From Arcicella rosea (lineage in GTDB: Bacteria; Bacteroidota; Bacteroidia; Cytophagales; Spirosomataceae), in contig NZ_JBEUMS010000005.1 in NCBI RefSeq assembly GCF_040543805.1, forward strand, positions 1 to 64,000: a DNA stretch of 64,000 bases, in the 5' to 3' direction. How positions within the stretch are numbered: position 1 is the stretch's first letter; each line of letters starts with the position of its first letter. Below are positions 33,808 to 42,838 of this stretch, one piece after another. Below the pieces are notes generated by a model. It searched no databases, had not been told where the DNA came from, and was given only the letters and a program-made list of their open reading frames with translations. The position numbers and the translations under genes are program-made.

Positions 33808-36258
33808 CTATTTATTTTTCAATTTTTGTTCTAATACTTTCATGTAATAACCGCCAACAACACTTCTAGCCTGAAAACCTACCATTTTGCCCGTTTTAGT
33901 TTCGTGCCAATCGCTAATCGGTACTCTTGAATTAGTTTTAACAGCATATTCAAACATTGGGTTGACTAAAGCTTGAAAATCTTTGTCATTGTTAGTTAAT
34001 ACCGATGTCCAAATTACCCAGTCAGATTTTGTATAAGTCGCTCTGCTATCAAGTGGCAAACCAAATTCATTTTGTTTCGTTAAATAGTATTTTACTTCAG
34101 TATCAAAAACTTCTTTCGGGAAGTAATTCAAATTCAATACTTTATCCCAAACCAAATTATATTTCTGGCTCCAAGTCCCTTTTTTATCGAAAGTCAAAGC
34201 ATAGTGGTCACCATCTTTTGCCATTTCTATCCACTTCGTTACAAAACCTTTTGTGATAGCATCATACTTTTGGTAAGTAGCGGTTTCCCCAATTTCTTTA
34301 GCTAATTGTGTGAACGTTTCAAGTGCTACAATGGCTTTGGCAGAAAGATTAATATTACGTGCTAAATGTCCTGCAAAATCATCTGTACACAATTGATTTG
34401 CTGGGTCAAAACCTTCTTTTGTTAAGAAATCAGCCCAAATTTTCATGACATCCCAATGTTTTTTGGCATAATCGTTATTGCCTTCAGCTTTACAAATGGC
34501 TGCCGCCAAAATCATCATATTACCACATTCTTCCACTGGCATGTCTTCGCCATAAGTTTGTCCGTTGGCTAATGGATATGTACCTAAATCATGCGCTGGG
34601 AATGGTTTTGCCCATTTACCACTTTCGCTGTAATAGAAAATACCATTTAACATTCCTCTCATCAATTCAGGATTATAAGCCAAGAAAAGTGGTGCCGAAG
34701 GATAAGTAACATCAACCGTATTAATAGAGCCATTACTGAAATTTTCTTTCGATAAAAACAAAGTTTCTCCCGTTGGACTTTTCAATAATTTATGCGCCGC
34801 AATACTTTGACGATAAGCCAATTCACATAATTTGGCATATTTTTCACCGCCAGCTTTCAAAGCATCATTATAAATGGTTGCGTTTGTTACTTCACATTTT
34901 TTGATGATTGAATCATACTCTTTTGACGCTAAATCTAGCTGACTTTCGATACTTATTGTGCCATTATTATTCCACCAAGGACGAAGATTTTGTCCAAAAT
35001 ATTGGATGGCATACAAATCGTCATAACCCAACATGATTACTTGTTCTTTTTGAGAAGAAGTAATTTTGCCCATGTCAACGATTGTATTCAATACCAAACG
35101 CTTTCCTGATGAAAGTTCCGTTCCTGTTGATTGAAATGGATTAACAGGCATATTGCTAATTGATTGTTTTACATTCGCTCCCGTTTTGGTAGCTACATAC
35201 ATATAACCCCAATCAATACGAAGGTCATCGCCTCTTTTCTTTAAAATGGCTTGCTCTTCCGTTCCAGCTTTTAAAATACTGAGATGATTACTGTTATATT
35301 TTTCGACTTTTACTACTTGTGCAGTCGTGTTGGTAGCAATGTCCGTCGAAGCACCCAAGTACAATTGTACACTATGTTGCTTTCCATCATTCGCTTTTAC
35401 TTTAGCGCTGATATAAGAAACTGGTCTAGCCAAAATATCAAGTTCATTGATTAATAAAGGCGAAGTGAACGTAAGTGTAAGGTTTGTTTTGCCACAAGTA
35501 AAGTCATAAATAGTTTGTGTAGCGTTCAATTTTACACTTTTTTGTGCTGCCAAACGAATCAAATTTTCAGCGGGATTAATTACTTTTTCAACAATGCCTG
35601 CGTCTAACAGTGCATCGCCACCGCCAGTATTTTTTACATGAATCGCTAAAACGTTTTTACCTTTTTTGAGTTTACTTTTCATTTCGGTTGACATTGGCAA
35701 GTAAAGGAACTTCCCTGCGCAACAGCCTGCTGTGTAAATCAAATCTCCATTCAAATACACTTTTACTTCGTCATCGTACTGTAATTTTAAGATGGGTTCT
35801 TTAAAATTTATCTTATCCAAGGTGAATTCACGACGAACCCAAATATCGTTCGTCAACCATAAAGTTTTTGAAGTACCTCTTACATTACCGAAAGGCGCTA
35901 AACCATTTTGCCATTGTTTATCATCAAAATTAGGATTCATCCAATCTTCCGAAGGCTTTGTTTCTGTGTATTTTGCTGTATAATTTACTTCATCACCTGC
36001 TGGTAAAATACTGCTATAATTTGTGCTTGGTGCTCCTAAAAAGCGGTAAGTTTGTCCATCAACTTTTAACATTCCAATCAAAGAATGGTCTGTACCCGTC
36101 CAATGTTTGGTTGGCGAAGCATTCAAATTGTCGCTATTCGACCAAATACTAAAATATGGGTCATGCGTAATGAGCGGATAAGCAGGGGCTTTAGTACTTT
36201 GGGCAAACGTAAAGGCTGTTTTGCACAATATCAAGCCGAATAAAATCAGTTTTTTCAT
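33808..36258 (-). CDS. Glutaminase A-family exported protein (DUF4965/DUF5127/DUF1793)
   Basis: The 816-residue protein has a signal peptide ending in FTFAQ and the multi-domain plan of fungal GtaA-like proteins: an N-terminal segment (PAYPLITHDPYFSIWS), a central beta-rich DUF5127-like part and a C-terminal alpha/alpha toroid with EDMPVEECGNMMILAAAICK, DDFAGHLARNINLSAKAIVAL and SRATYTKSDWVIW. A galactose-binding-like insertion (about residues 95-205, WMNPNFDDKQWQNG, YDDEVKVYLNGDLIYTAG) breaks the N-terminal domain; such insertions often bind sugars. Fungal GtaA is a secreted glutaminase, but activity in Bacteroidota is not established, and a glycosidase role is possible. It diverges from the propeller sensor kinase gene, which may control it. 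Confidence 0.8.
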   Translation of the reverse strand: MKKLILFGLILCKTAFTFAQSTKAPAYPLITHDPYFSIWSNSDNLNASPTKHWTGTDHSLIGMLKVDGQTYRFLGAPSTNYSSILPAGDEVNYTAKYTETKPSEDWMNPNFDDKQWQNGLAPFGNVRGTSKTLWLTNDIWVRREFTLDKINFKEPILKLQYDDEVKVYLNGDLIYTAGCCAGKFLYLPMSTEMKSKLKKGKNVLAIHVKNTGGGDALLDAGIVEKVINPAENLIRLAAQKSVKLNATQTIYDFTCGKTNLTLTFTSPLLINELDILARPVSYISAKVKANDGKQHSVQLYLGASTDIATNTTAQVVKVEKYNSNHLSILKAGTEEQAILKKRGDDLRIDWGYMYVATKTGANVKQSISNMPVNPFQSTGTELSSGKRLVLNTIVDMGKITSSQKEQVIMLGYDDLYAIQYFGQNLRPWWNNNGTISIESQLDLASKEYDSIIKKCEVTNATIYNDALKAGGEKYAKLCELAYRQSIAAHKLLKSPTGETLFLSKENFSNGSINTVDVTYPSAPLFLAYNPELMRGMLNGIFYYSESGKWAKPFPAHDLGTYPLANGQTYGEDMPVEECGNMMILAAAICKAEGNNDYAKKHWDVMKIWADFLTKEGFDPANQLCTDDFAGHLARNINLSAKAIVALETFTQLAKEIGETATYQKYDAITKGFVTKWIEMAKDGDHYALTFDKKGTWSQKYNLVWDKVLNLNYFPKEVFDTEVKYYLTKQNEFGLPLDSRATYTKSDWVIWTSVLTNNDKDFQALVNPMFEYAVKTNSRVPISDWHETKTGKMVGFQARSVVGGYYMKVLEQKLKNK

Positions 36259-36468
36259 GTTAAAATGATTTGAAAAATAATGTTGTTGGGCATCAATACA
36301 ACTGTAATTGAATAGATGGCTACAAAATTAGCGTTTCAATTTTCCACACTTAATTCAATAAGTATCATTATTTCTCCATAATGTTTCATTTTATATTGTT
36401 TGTATTATTATTTCATAACTTTATCATCACAAAGGCAATCATTCATTCTCAGATTCAATTTATACTTT

Positions 36469-39400
36469 TTGAAAAAACAGCAACATATCGTATTTCTGCT
36501 AGGCGTCACCCTTATTTTGTCTTTTTATCTGAACAAAAGTATGGCGCAATCCTACTTTTTTAGGCATTATCAAGTAGAAAATGGACTTTCTAATAATACC
36601 GTTTATTGCAGCGCACAAGACAAAAATGGCTTTCTTTGGTTCGGAACAAAAGACGGACTAAATCGTTTTGATGGCTATCGCTTCAAAACATTTAAGGCAA
36701 GTGAAGAGAATAATTTCAATCCCGATTTGATTCATTGTCTCAAAACCGACACTGAAGGGAAGTTATGGGTTGGCAATACCAAAGGTTTATATTATTTTGA
36801 TAATGAAAAGGAACGTTTGGTTCGTTTTATTAAATCGGAATTGGTAGATGAAATCAACGCCATTGCCCAAGATGGTAAAAACCAACTTTGGTTTATTTCG
36901 AGGTTAATGCTTTGTCGCTACAATTTTGAGAAAAAAGTACTGACGGTTTTCCCAACTTATGATTTTTTTGAAGCTACTTCATTAGCCGTAGATGCTGATG
37001 GTAAACTTTGGACATCGACAAGTAACGGTTTTCTAAAGAAATTCAATGAGCAAACTGGTACTTTTAGCACTTATGATGTTTTCTGGCATTCACCTAAAGT
37101 TTCCCCTAATTGGATTCATAAAATGTACTTTGTCGGTAAAAATACTTTGTACATCGGAACTGCCAGCCAAGGTTTAAAGCAATTTGACATCCCGACGGCT
37201 ACTTATAAAGATATTTTGAGTGTGAATCCAGATAAAACCAAAGTACATGTGCGTGATATTCAACAATATTCTGAACATGAATTATGGTTTGCCACCGAAT
37301 CTGGCATTTTTATTTTGAATACGCTGACGAACAAATTCATCAATCTCAAAAAGAAATTTTTGGATCCATTTTCTTTGGCAGACAATGCCGTTTATTCGCT
37401 TTGTAAAGACAAAGAAGGTGGAATGTGGGTCGGTACTTATTTTGGGGGAATCAACTTTTACTCTAAAAGACATTCTCTTTTTCAAAAGTTTTTTGCCGAT
37501 AATTCTAAAAAATCCATCAGCGGAAATGCCGTCAGAGAAATTTGTGAAGACCGTTTTGGAAATATTTGGATTGGTACTGAAGATGCAGGTTTGAATAAGC
37601 TCAACCCAAAAACGGGTGCCATTACACAGTTTTTACCAACAGGTGAAAAAACGAGTATTTCTTACTCCAATATTCACGGTTTGTTAGCTGCTGGAAATGA
37701 TATTTGGATAGGAACTTTTGAACACGGTTTGGATGTGCTAGACATCCGAACTGGCAAAGTGCGCCGTCATTATAATGTTGGCACAGGCAAAAATGATTTA
37801 AAACACAGCTTTATTGTTAGTTTTTTACAAACGAAATCAGGGGATATTTATGTGGGTGGTGCTACGGCTTTGTATAAATATAATCCAAAAATTGATGGCT
37901 TTGAAATAATAAAAGAAATGCCTTACAATATTTGGGTTTCTACGATTATTGAAGATAGCCAAGGTACTATTTGGGCGGGTTCGCATGGTGGGATTTATTA
38001 CTTTAATCCAATTACCAAAGAAAAAGGACACCTAAGGCATGAAGCCAATAGCACTACTAGCCTCACCAACAATAACATCAATGCCATTTATGAGGATAGC
38101 CAACATTGCATTTGGTTTTCTACAGAAGGCGGTGGACTTTGTAAATTAAGTAATGACCGAAAAACCATTACTAGCATTACTACCAACGATGGTTTGCCAA
38201 GTAATTTTGTCTATAAAGCTTTAGAAGATAAACAGCATAATATGTGGATTACGACTTCTAAAGGACTGGTAAATTATAATCCGACAAGCAAAGAAATGGT
38301 TACTTATACCAAAGACAATGGCTTACTAACCGACCAGTTTAATTATAATTCTGGCTACCAAGATGCCAATGGCAAAATGTATTTTGGTAGCGTAAAAGGA
38401 ATGATTACCTTCAATTCGAATGAGATTATAAAAACATCTAGTTCGGCACCGATTTATATCACAGGTTTTAGTGTAGAAAACAAAGAACAGGAAATTGATG
38501 GTCAGCATTCACTGTTAAAAAAGTCGATTATTTACACCAACGAAATTACTTTGCCTTATGATAAATCGTCTTTCAATATAGAATTTGCCGCATTGAGTTA
38601 TATTTCGCCCGAAATGACTGAGTACAGTTATTTTATGAAAGGCTTGGATAAAGAATGGACAGCCATCAAACCCAATCGTAAAGTATATTTCACCAATCTT
38701 GCACCCAGAAAATACACTTTCCACTTAAAGGCTTATATTAATGGTAATTGGAGTAAAGAAGAAAAGATTCTGATAATCAATATTTTACCCCCTTGGTGGG
38801 CTACAATTTGGGCTTATTTATGTTATGGAATCATTACGATTTCGTTGATTTATTATTTATTAAGAACTTATTTAATCATCATTGAAGATAAAAAAGCGAA
38901 GGAAATTTATGAAGCCAAAATTGACTTTTTTACCAATTTAGCCCATGAAATCAGAACGCCACTTACTTTGATAAAAGGACCAGTAGAGAATCTTTTAGAA
39001 CAAGTAGAAGAAAATCCAGATATTAAAGAAGACGTGGTGCTGATGGAAAGAAACACCAATCGTTTAATTGCTTTGGTGACCCAAATTCTGGATTTCAGGA
39101 AAGTTGAAACCAAAAGTTTTACGGTAGATTTTATCAGCATAAATATCACCGAAATGCTCAAGGATTCTTATAGCAATTTTACTTTGCTGACTAAAAAGCG
39201 AAGACTAGCGTATAGCATTGATTATCCGCCAAATGATATTTTTGCTTTAGTCGATGAAGAAGCTTTAAACAAAATTTTCAGTAATCTTTTTAGTAATGCC
39301 ATCAAATTTGCGCAAAAGAAAGTAGCGATTCGTCTTTTGCCATTACTGGAAAATGCAGATTATATCACTATTGAATTTGAAAATGATGGATTGAGTATTC

Positions 39401-39597
39401 CTTTTGAGATGAAAGAAAAGATTTTTGAACCTTTTTATCGCCTCAAAGAATCTAAACAAGAAGGTACTGGCATTGGCTTGGCTTTGGCTAGGTCGCTGAC
39501 TGAATTACTCCATGGCGATTTATTTTTGAAAGAAACAGCCGACGGCTCAATTGTTTTTGTATTGCAATTGCCCCTTGAAAGAACCAATAAAGCTTAA
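36469..39597 (+). CDS. Propeller-type sensor histidine kinase (sensor half of a split hybrid two-component system)
   Basis: The product has 1042 residues from TTG at 36469, which begins MKKQQ and a signal/anchor segment ending in KSMAQ. An upstream TTG at 36400 is less likely. The periplasmic part has about 14 regulator-propeller repeats (NGFLWFGTKDGLNRFDG, GKLWVGNTKGLYYF, GNIWIGTEDAGLNKLN and so on), then a Y_Y_Y domain (about 690-755) and one membrane helix (about 770-790). The kinase has NLAHEIRTP (H826), NLFSNAIKFA and QEGTGIGLALARSL. In the usual hybrid sensors a receiver and AraC domain follow in the same chain. Here the chain stops after the ATPase domain, and a separate REC-AraC gene starts 6 bp later. 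It probably senses an oligosaccharide. Confidence 0.9.
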   Translation: MKKQQHIVFLLGVTLILSFYLNKSMAQSYFFRHYQVENGLSNNTVYCSAQDKNGFLWFGTKDGLNRFDGYRFKTFKASEENNFNPDLIHCLKTDTEGKLWVGNTKGLYYFDNEKERLVRFIKSELVDEINAIAQDGKNQLWFISRLMLCRYNFEKKVLTVFPTYDFFEATSLAVDADGKLWTSTSNGFLKKFNEQTGTFSTYDVFWHSPKVSPNWIHKMYFVGKNTLYIGTASQGLKQFDIPTATYKDILSVNPDKTKVHVRDIQQYSEHELWFATESGIFILNTLTNKFINLKKKFLDPFSLADNAVYSLCKDKEGGMWVGTYFGGINFYSKRHSLFQKFFADNSKKSISGNAVREICEDRFGNIWIGTEDAGLNKLNPKTGAITQFLPTGEKTSISYSNIHGLLAAGNDIWIGTFEHGLDVLDIRTGKVRRHYNVGTGKNDLKHSFIVSFLQTKSGDIYVGGATALYKYNPKIDGFEIIKEMPYNIWVSTIIEDSQGTIWAGSHGGIYYFNPITKEKGHLRHEANSTTSLTNNNINAIYEDSQHCIWFSTEGGGLCKLSNDRKTITSITTNDGLPSNFVYKALEDKQHNMWITTSKGLVNYNPTSKEMVTYTKDNGLLTDQFNYNSGYQDANGKMYFGSVKGMITFNSNEIIKTSSSAPIYITGFSVENKEQEIDGQHSLLKKSIIYTNEITLPYDKSSFNIEFAALSYISPEMTEYSYFMKGLDKEWTAIKPNRKVYFTNLAPRKYTFHLKAYINGNWSKEEKILIINILPPWWATIWAYLCYGIITISLIYYLLRTYLIIIEDKKAKEIYEAKIDFFTNLAHEIRTPLTLIKGPVENLLEQVEENPDIKEDVVLMERNTNRLIALVTQILDFRKVETKSFTVDFISINITEMLKDSYSNFTLLTKKRRLAYSIDYPPNDIFALVDEEALNKIFSNLFSNAIKFAQKKVAIRLLPLLENADYITIEFENDGLSIPFEMKEKIFEPFYRLKESKQEGTGIGLALARSLTELLHGDLFLKETADGSIVFVLQLPLERTNKA

Positions 39598-39603
39598 AAA
39601 TTA

Positions 39604-40386
39604 ATGACAAACGATATGCAACCCGTCGTATTATTAGTAGATGATAATGACGAAATTTTAGAATTCTTGGAAAGAATGCTCAAAAGTAAGTACGCCATCC
39701 TGAAAGCAGAAGATGGTGCAGAAGCTTTGAAAATTTTGGAAAGAGAGTCCGTACAATTAATTATCAGCGATGTGATGATGCCCGTGATGGATGGTTTTGA
39801 ATTGTGTAAAAAAATTAAATCAAATGTTGAGTTTTCGCATATTCCAGTAATTTTATTGACTGCCAAAAACGCTATTCAAGCCAAAGTAGAAGGTTTGGAA
39901 CTAGGTGCTGATGCCTATATTGAAAAACCATTTTCTAAAGAATACCTCCAAGCACAAATTGCCAGTTTACTGAATAATCGAAATATCATCCGGGAATATT
40001 TCGCCAATTCTCCATTGATTCACATCAAAAGTATGGCGCATTCAAGGGCAGACGAGTTATTCTTAGAAACCCTTCATGATACCATTACCAAAAATATTGA
40101 AGATACAGATTTAGATGTAGAAAAATTGGCAGAAATCATGAACATGAGCCGCATAACGCTTTATCGAAAAATTAAAGCCATTTCAGTACTCACGCCCATC
40201 GAACTCATTAACATTACTCGTTTGAAAAAAGCCGCTGAATTATTGGCACAAGGAAATCACCGCATTTTCGAGGTTTCTTATATGGTTGGTTTTAGTTCAC
40301 AAAGTAATTTTGCCCGAAATTTCCAGAAGCAATTCAATGTTACGCCTACCGAATACATGAATTCTAAACAATTAGAAAAGAAGTAA
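39604..40386 (+). CDS. REC-AraC response regulator, partner of the propeller kinase
   Basis: The 260-residue protein has a receiver domain (about 6-120) with the phospho-acceptor D56 in ISDVMMPVMDGF, the lysine loop YIEKPF, and a C-terminal AraC-type DNA-binding domain (about 155-255, LDVEKLAEIMNMSRITLYRKIKAI and VSYMVGFSSQSNFARNFQKQF). Its order and sequence match the C-terminal third of hybrid two-component proteins. It starts 6 bp after the kinase stop and is surely co-translated with it. Likely targets are the divergent glutaminase-family gene and neighbouring exported enzymes. Confidence 0.9.
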   Translation: MTNDMQPVVLLVDDNDEILEFLERMLKSKYAILKAEDGAEALKILERESVQLIISDVMMPVMDGFELCKKIKSNVEFSHIPVILLTAKNAIQAKVEGLELGADAYIEKPFSKEYLQAQIASLLNNRNIIREYFANSPLIHIKSMAHSRADELFLETLHDTITKNIEDTDLDVEKLAEIMNMSRITLYRKIKAISVLTPIELINITRLKKAAELLAQGNHRIFEVSYMVGFSSQSNFARNFQKQFNVTPTEYMNSKQLEKK

Positions 40387-40788
40387 AATTACCTTTTATT
40401 CGCTTCATTTTTCTTCCATTTATTCTCCAAAAATCAATAGCTTTTCTTATCCTTTGTGCAATTAATCTTGTAAAAAACAGGAATATGATTGCGCTATTGA
40501 TTGTATTTTGTAATTTTGTCTATAGTTTTTATAGATTATACATTATAACAAATGTAATCAAATAAAAACAACAGGTTTAATTTTCAATATTTTTCAGCTG
40601 TTTTTTTGTCAATCAAATGCGTTGAGCTTGCGAAAAGATTTATATTTTGACTTTTTTTTGTTTTTTTATTAAAAATCAGTTCCATTTATACATTTTTTGG
40701 AAAAAATATCAATCCTAAATAAGATGTTTGTAGCTTTATGATTCAGATTGAAAATCCTCATATTTTTTGTAATTTCACAAAATAGAGC
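40387..40788. other. Long AT-rich leader region before the ECF sigma gene
   Basis: I see no gene in this 400-bp stretch. A promoter-like pair TTG-N18-TAATTTTG lies at 40489-40517 and would give a transcript with a leader of about 270-330 bases before the sigma gene. Such a long leader could hold a control element, but no clear riboswitch or strong hairpin is visible. Confidence 0.4.
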
Positions 40789-40856
40789 TTGAAAAAATTC
40801 ATAACCCTAAAGCGATAAATAAAACGATATTACATACTGACCAAGAATTATTTGCT

Positions 40857-41405
40857 TTGATACAGCAAGGCGATACTTTAGCTTTTGATGAAATTTATGA
40901 AAAGTACTGGGCTAAATTATATGCTTTTGCTTACAATCGTCTTAGAGAAAAAGAAGCCTGTGAAGAAATCATCCAAGATATTTTTGTTTCACTTTGGTCT
41001 AATCGTGAAAATCTTCAAATTACGAGCTCTCTTTCAGGCTATCTTTTCCAAGCAGTAAAGTACCAAATGTTGAATTTTATGAAATCAACACAAGTACGAA
41101 ATAGCTATATTGATAGCTTTAACCATTTCAGAGATGCTCTTTTTGATGATTCAACCAATGAACAAATGGCATTGAATGATTTGAAAATGATGCTAGAAAA
41201 AAGCATAGAAGAGCTTCCAGAAAAATGTCAAGAAGTATTTCGACTCAGTAGAATTCATCATTTAAGTATCCAAGAAATTGCGCTTCAATTAAACATTTCT
41301 CATAAGACCGTCGAAAATCATCTTAGTAAAGGACTCAAACATTTGCGTAGTTCCTTGGGCGATTTTTTAGTTTTCAGCATTTTTTTTGAATTATTTATAC
41401 ACTAA
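40857..41405 (+). CDS. ECF sigma-70 family RNA polymerase sigma factor
   Basis: The 182-residue product (TTG at 40857) has sigma region 2 (FDEIYEKYWAKLYAFAYNRL, EEIIQDIFVSLW) and region 4 with a helix-turn-helix (LPEKCQEVFRLSRIHHLSIQEIALQLNISHKTVENHLSKGLKHL). The reading frame continues upstream of 40857 without stop to 40773 and encodes a family-like TDQELFALIQQGD, but has no ATG, GTG or TTG there. A TTG at 40789 (TTG AAA AAA) would give a natural MKK start if the A6 run at 40792-40797 had one more A. The start is therefore uncertain. The sigma is paired with the FecR anti-sigma and STN-SusC downstream, forming a cell-surface signalling system. Confidence 0.88.
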   Translation: MIQQGDTLAFDEIYEKYWAKLYAFAYNRLREKEACEEIIQDIFVSLWSNRENLQITSSLSGYLFQAVKYQMLNFMKSTQVRNSYIDSFNHFRDALFDDSTNEQMALNDLKMMLEKSIEELPEKCQEVFRLSRIHHLSIQEIALQLNISHKTVENHLSKGLKHLRSSLGDFLVFSIFFELFIH

Positions 41406-41582
41406 AAAACCTGTTTTTTTAGCCGTATTAAGCTATTTTAAAAAAAGATTAAATATTTTCATTTTGAGATAGGTGTATTTCGCCTTTGCATTTACTTCAC
41501 TATAAGAGGATACATAAAATAATATTTGGGCATTCATGAATCTTCCAAAATATTATTTTATCTACTCATTTTTAAAACAGCA

Positions 41583-42551
41583 ATGAAAGATTTAAAACTT
41601 ATAGTACTTATTGACAAGTACCAACAAGGCAACTGTACGCCAGCAGAAAAATTAATTGTTGAAGAATGGATGAATTCTTTAGCAATTGAGGAAAACGCCT
41701 TTGAGGAAATAAATGAAAAAGAAAAATTGGCTATCAAACAAAGAATGTTTGCCAAAATCAAGGAAGAAATTAAGCCCTTACCTAAAGAAACGGTAAAGCT
41801 TTTTAATTGGGCTGCTTATGTTAAAATAGCAGCAGTTTTGGTTGTTTTTATCGGTTTGGCAGTTTCATTAGTACTTGCTTATGATGTATTCGATTGGAAA
41901 AATGAAACATTACAGGCTTCGTCGGAAGGACAAACCAAAAAAATAATGCTTCCTGATGGCAGTATTATTTGGTTGAAGGGAAAAAGTACTTTGACTTATC
42001 CAGAACATTTTGACCAAGCCACTCGTGAAGTAAGTTTAAGCGGTGAAGCACTATTTGAAGTAGCCAAAGATGCCCAACATCCTTTCATCGTTCATTCAGG
42101 AAATATGGATACTCGTGTGTTGGGAACAAGTTTTAACATCAGACCCATCGGTAAGCATATCGAAGTCGTAGTTTTTACTGGGAAAGTAACCGTTTCATTG
42201 GCTAACACGAATAAGCAACTGTTGATACTACCTTCAGAAAAAGCTATTTGTATGCCTGCTGAAAAGGAAATTAAAGCACAAACAAACGTTCAAAAAGAAG
42301 AATATTTGGCAAATACTGAATACAACATGAATTTTGAAGATGCTCAAATGAGTGAAATCATCAAGAAAATTGAAGCTAAATTCGATGTTAAAGTAAAACT
42401 AACAGATAATACCGTAGCCAATTGTTTGATTACAGCAGATTTCACAGATCAGTCTTTAGTAAAAACTTTTGAAGTACTTTGCCAAACCTTGAATGGCACT
42501 TTTGAGATAGAAAACAATAGCGTCTGGCTGAAAGCAGAAGGATGTAAATAG
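41583..42551 (+). CDS. FecR-type anti-sigma factor
   Basis: The 322-residue protein starts at ATG 41583 (MKDLKLIVLIDKYQQGNCTPAE); a longer frame from ATG 41526 lacks support. The N-terminal cytoplasmic anti-sigma region (1-75) is followed by one membrane helix (about 80-103). The periplasmic FecR domain (about 115-215) contains KKIMLPDGSIIWLKGKSTLTYP, GEALFEVAKDAQHPFIVHSG and VLGTSFNIRP. A C-terminal DUF4974/secretin-like domain (about 250-320) follows. It should hold the upstream sigma factor inactive until the STN domain of the loaded SusC signals. It lies 177 bp after the sigma gene and is the second gene of the unit. Confidence 0.92.
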   Translation: MKDLKLIVLIDKYQQGNCTPAEKLIVEEWMNSLAIEENAFEEINEKEKLAIKQRMFAKIKEEIKPLPKETVKLFNWAAYVKIAAVLVVFIGLAVSLVLAYDVFDWKNETLQASSEGQTKKIMLPDGSIIWLKGKSTLTYPEHFDQATREVSLSGEALFEVAKDAQHPFIVHSGNMDTRVLGTSFNIRPIGKHIEVVVFTGKVTVSLANTNKQLLILPSEKAICMPAEKEIKAQTNVQKEEYLANTEYNMNFEDAQMSEIIKKIEAKFDVKVKLTDNTVANCLITADFTDQSLVKTFEVLCQTLNGTFEIENNSVWLKAEGCK

Positions 42552-42838
42552 AGTGATGAGTTATGAATTATAAAATATGAAAAAACAGGTTTATCAATGA
42601 TTAAAATGCCTAAAGCTTACCGCCCAAAGCCTACAGCAATAAAAATAAAACCAAACTAAATAATCAACAAACCCCAATATAATCCTTAATGACAGAAAAA
42701 AAATCGTAAAAAAAGGCAAGAGTGTTCCCAGCACTCCTGCCTTGGCTCAATCATTTCATAACACCGTTTGGAAAACGGTGATGAGAAACTATTGTCTTAT
42801 TCCTCCATTTCAACAAAGAATAAAACCCAACCAAAGGT
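42549..42838 (+). promoter_or_regulatory. Structured leader between FecR and SusC genes
   Basis: Heptamer units GAGTGAT-GAGTTAT-GAATTAT begin at the FecR stop codon, and partly reversed units (AAGCTTA, AAGCCTA) follow near 42610-42640. Closer to the SusC gene two hairpins stand out: 42715-42741 (GGCAAGAGTG with CACTCCTGCC, one mismatch) and 42762-42780 (CACCGTTT with AAACGGTG). Neither has a T-run, so these look like mRNA structures in the SusC leader rather than terminators. Confidence 0.5.

Noticed and set aside
40387..40788. Possible small RNA or riboswitch before the ECF sigma gene
   Set aside because: Only AT-rich sequence and a promoter-like match; no stable paired structure or known riboswitch core could be recognised.
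42595..42662. 21-codon open frame between fecR and the STN-SusC gene
   Set aside because: It consists largely of heptamer-like repeat sequence and has no recognisable translation signals.
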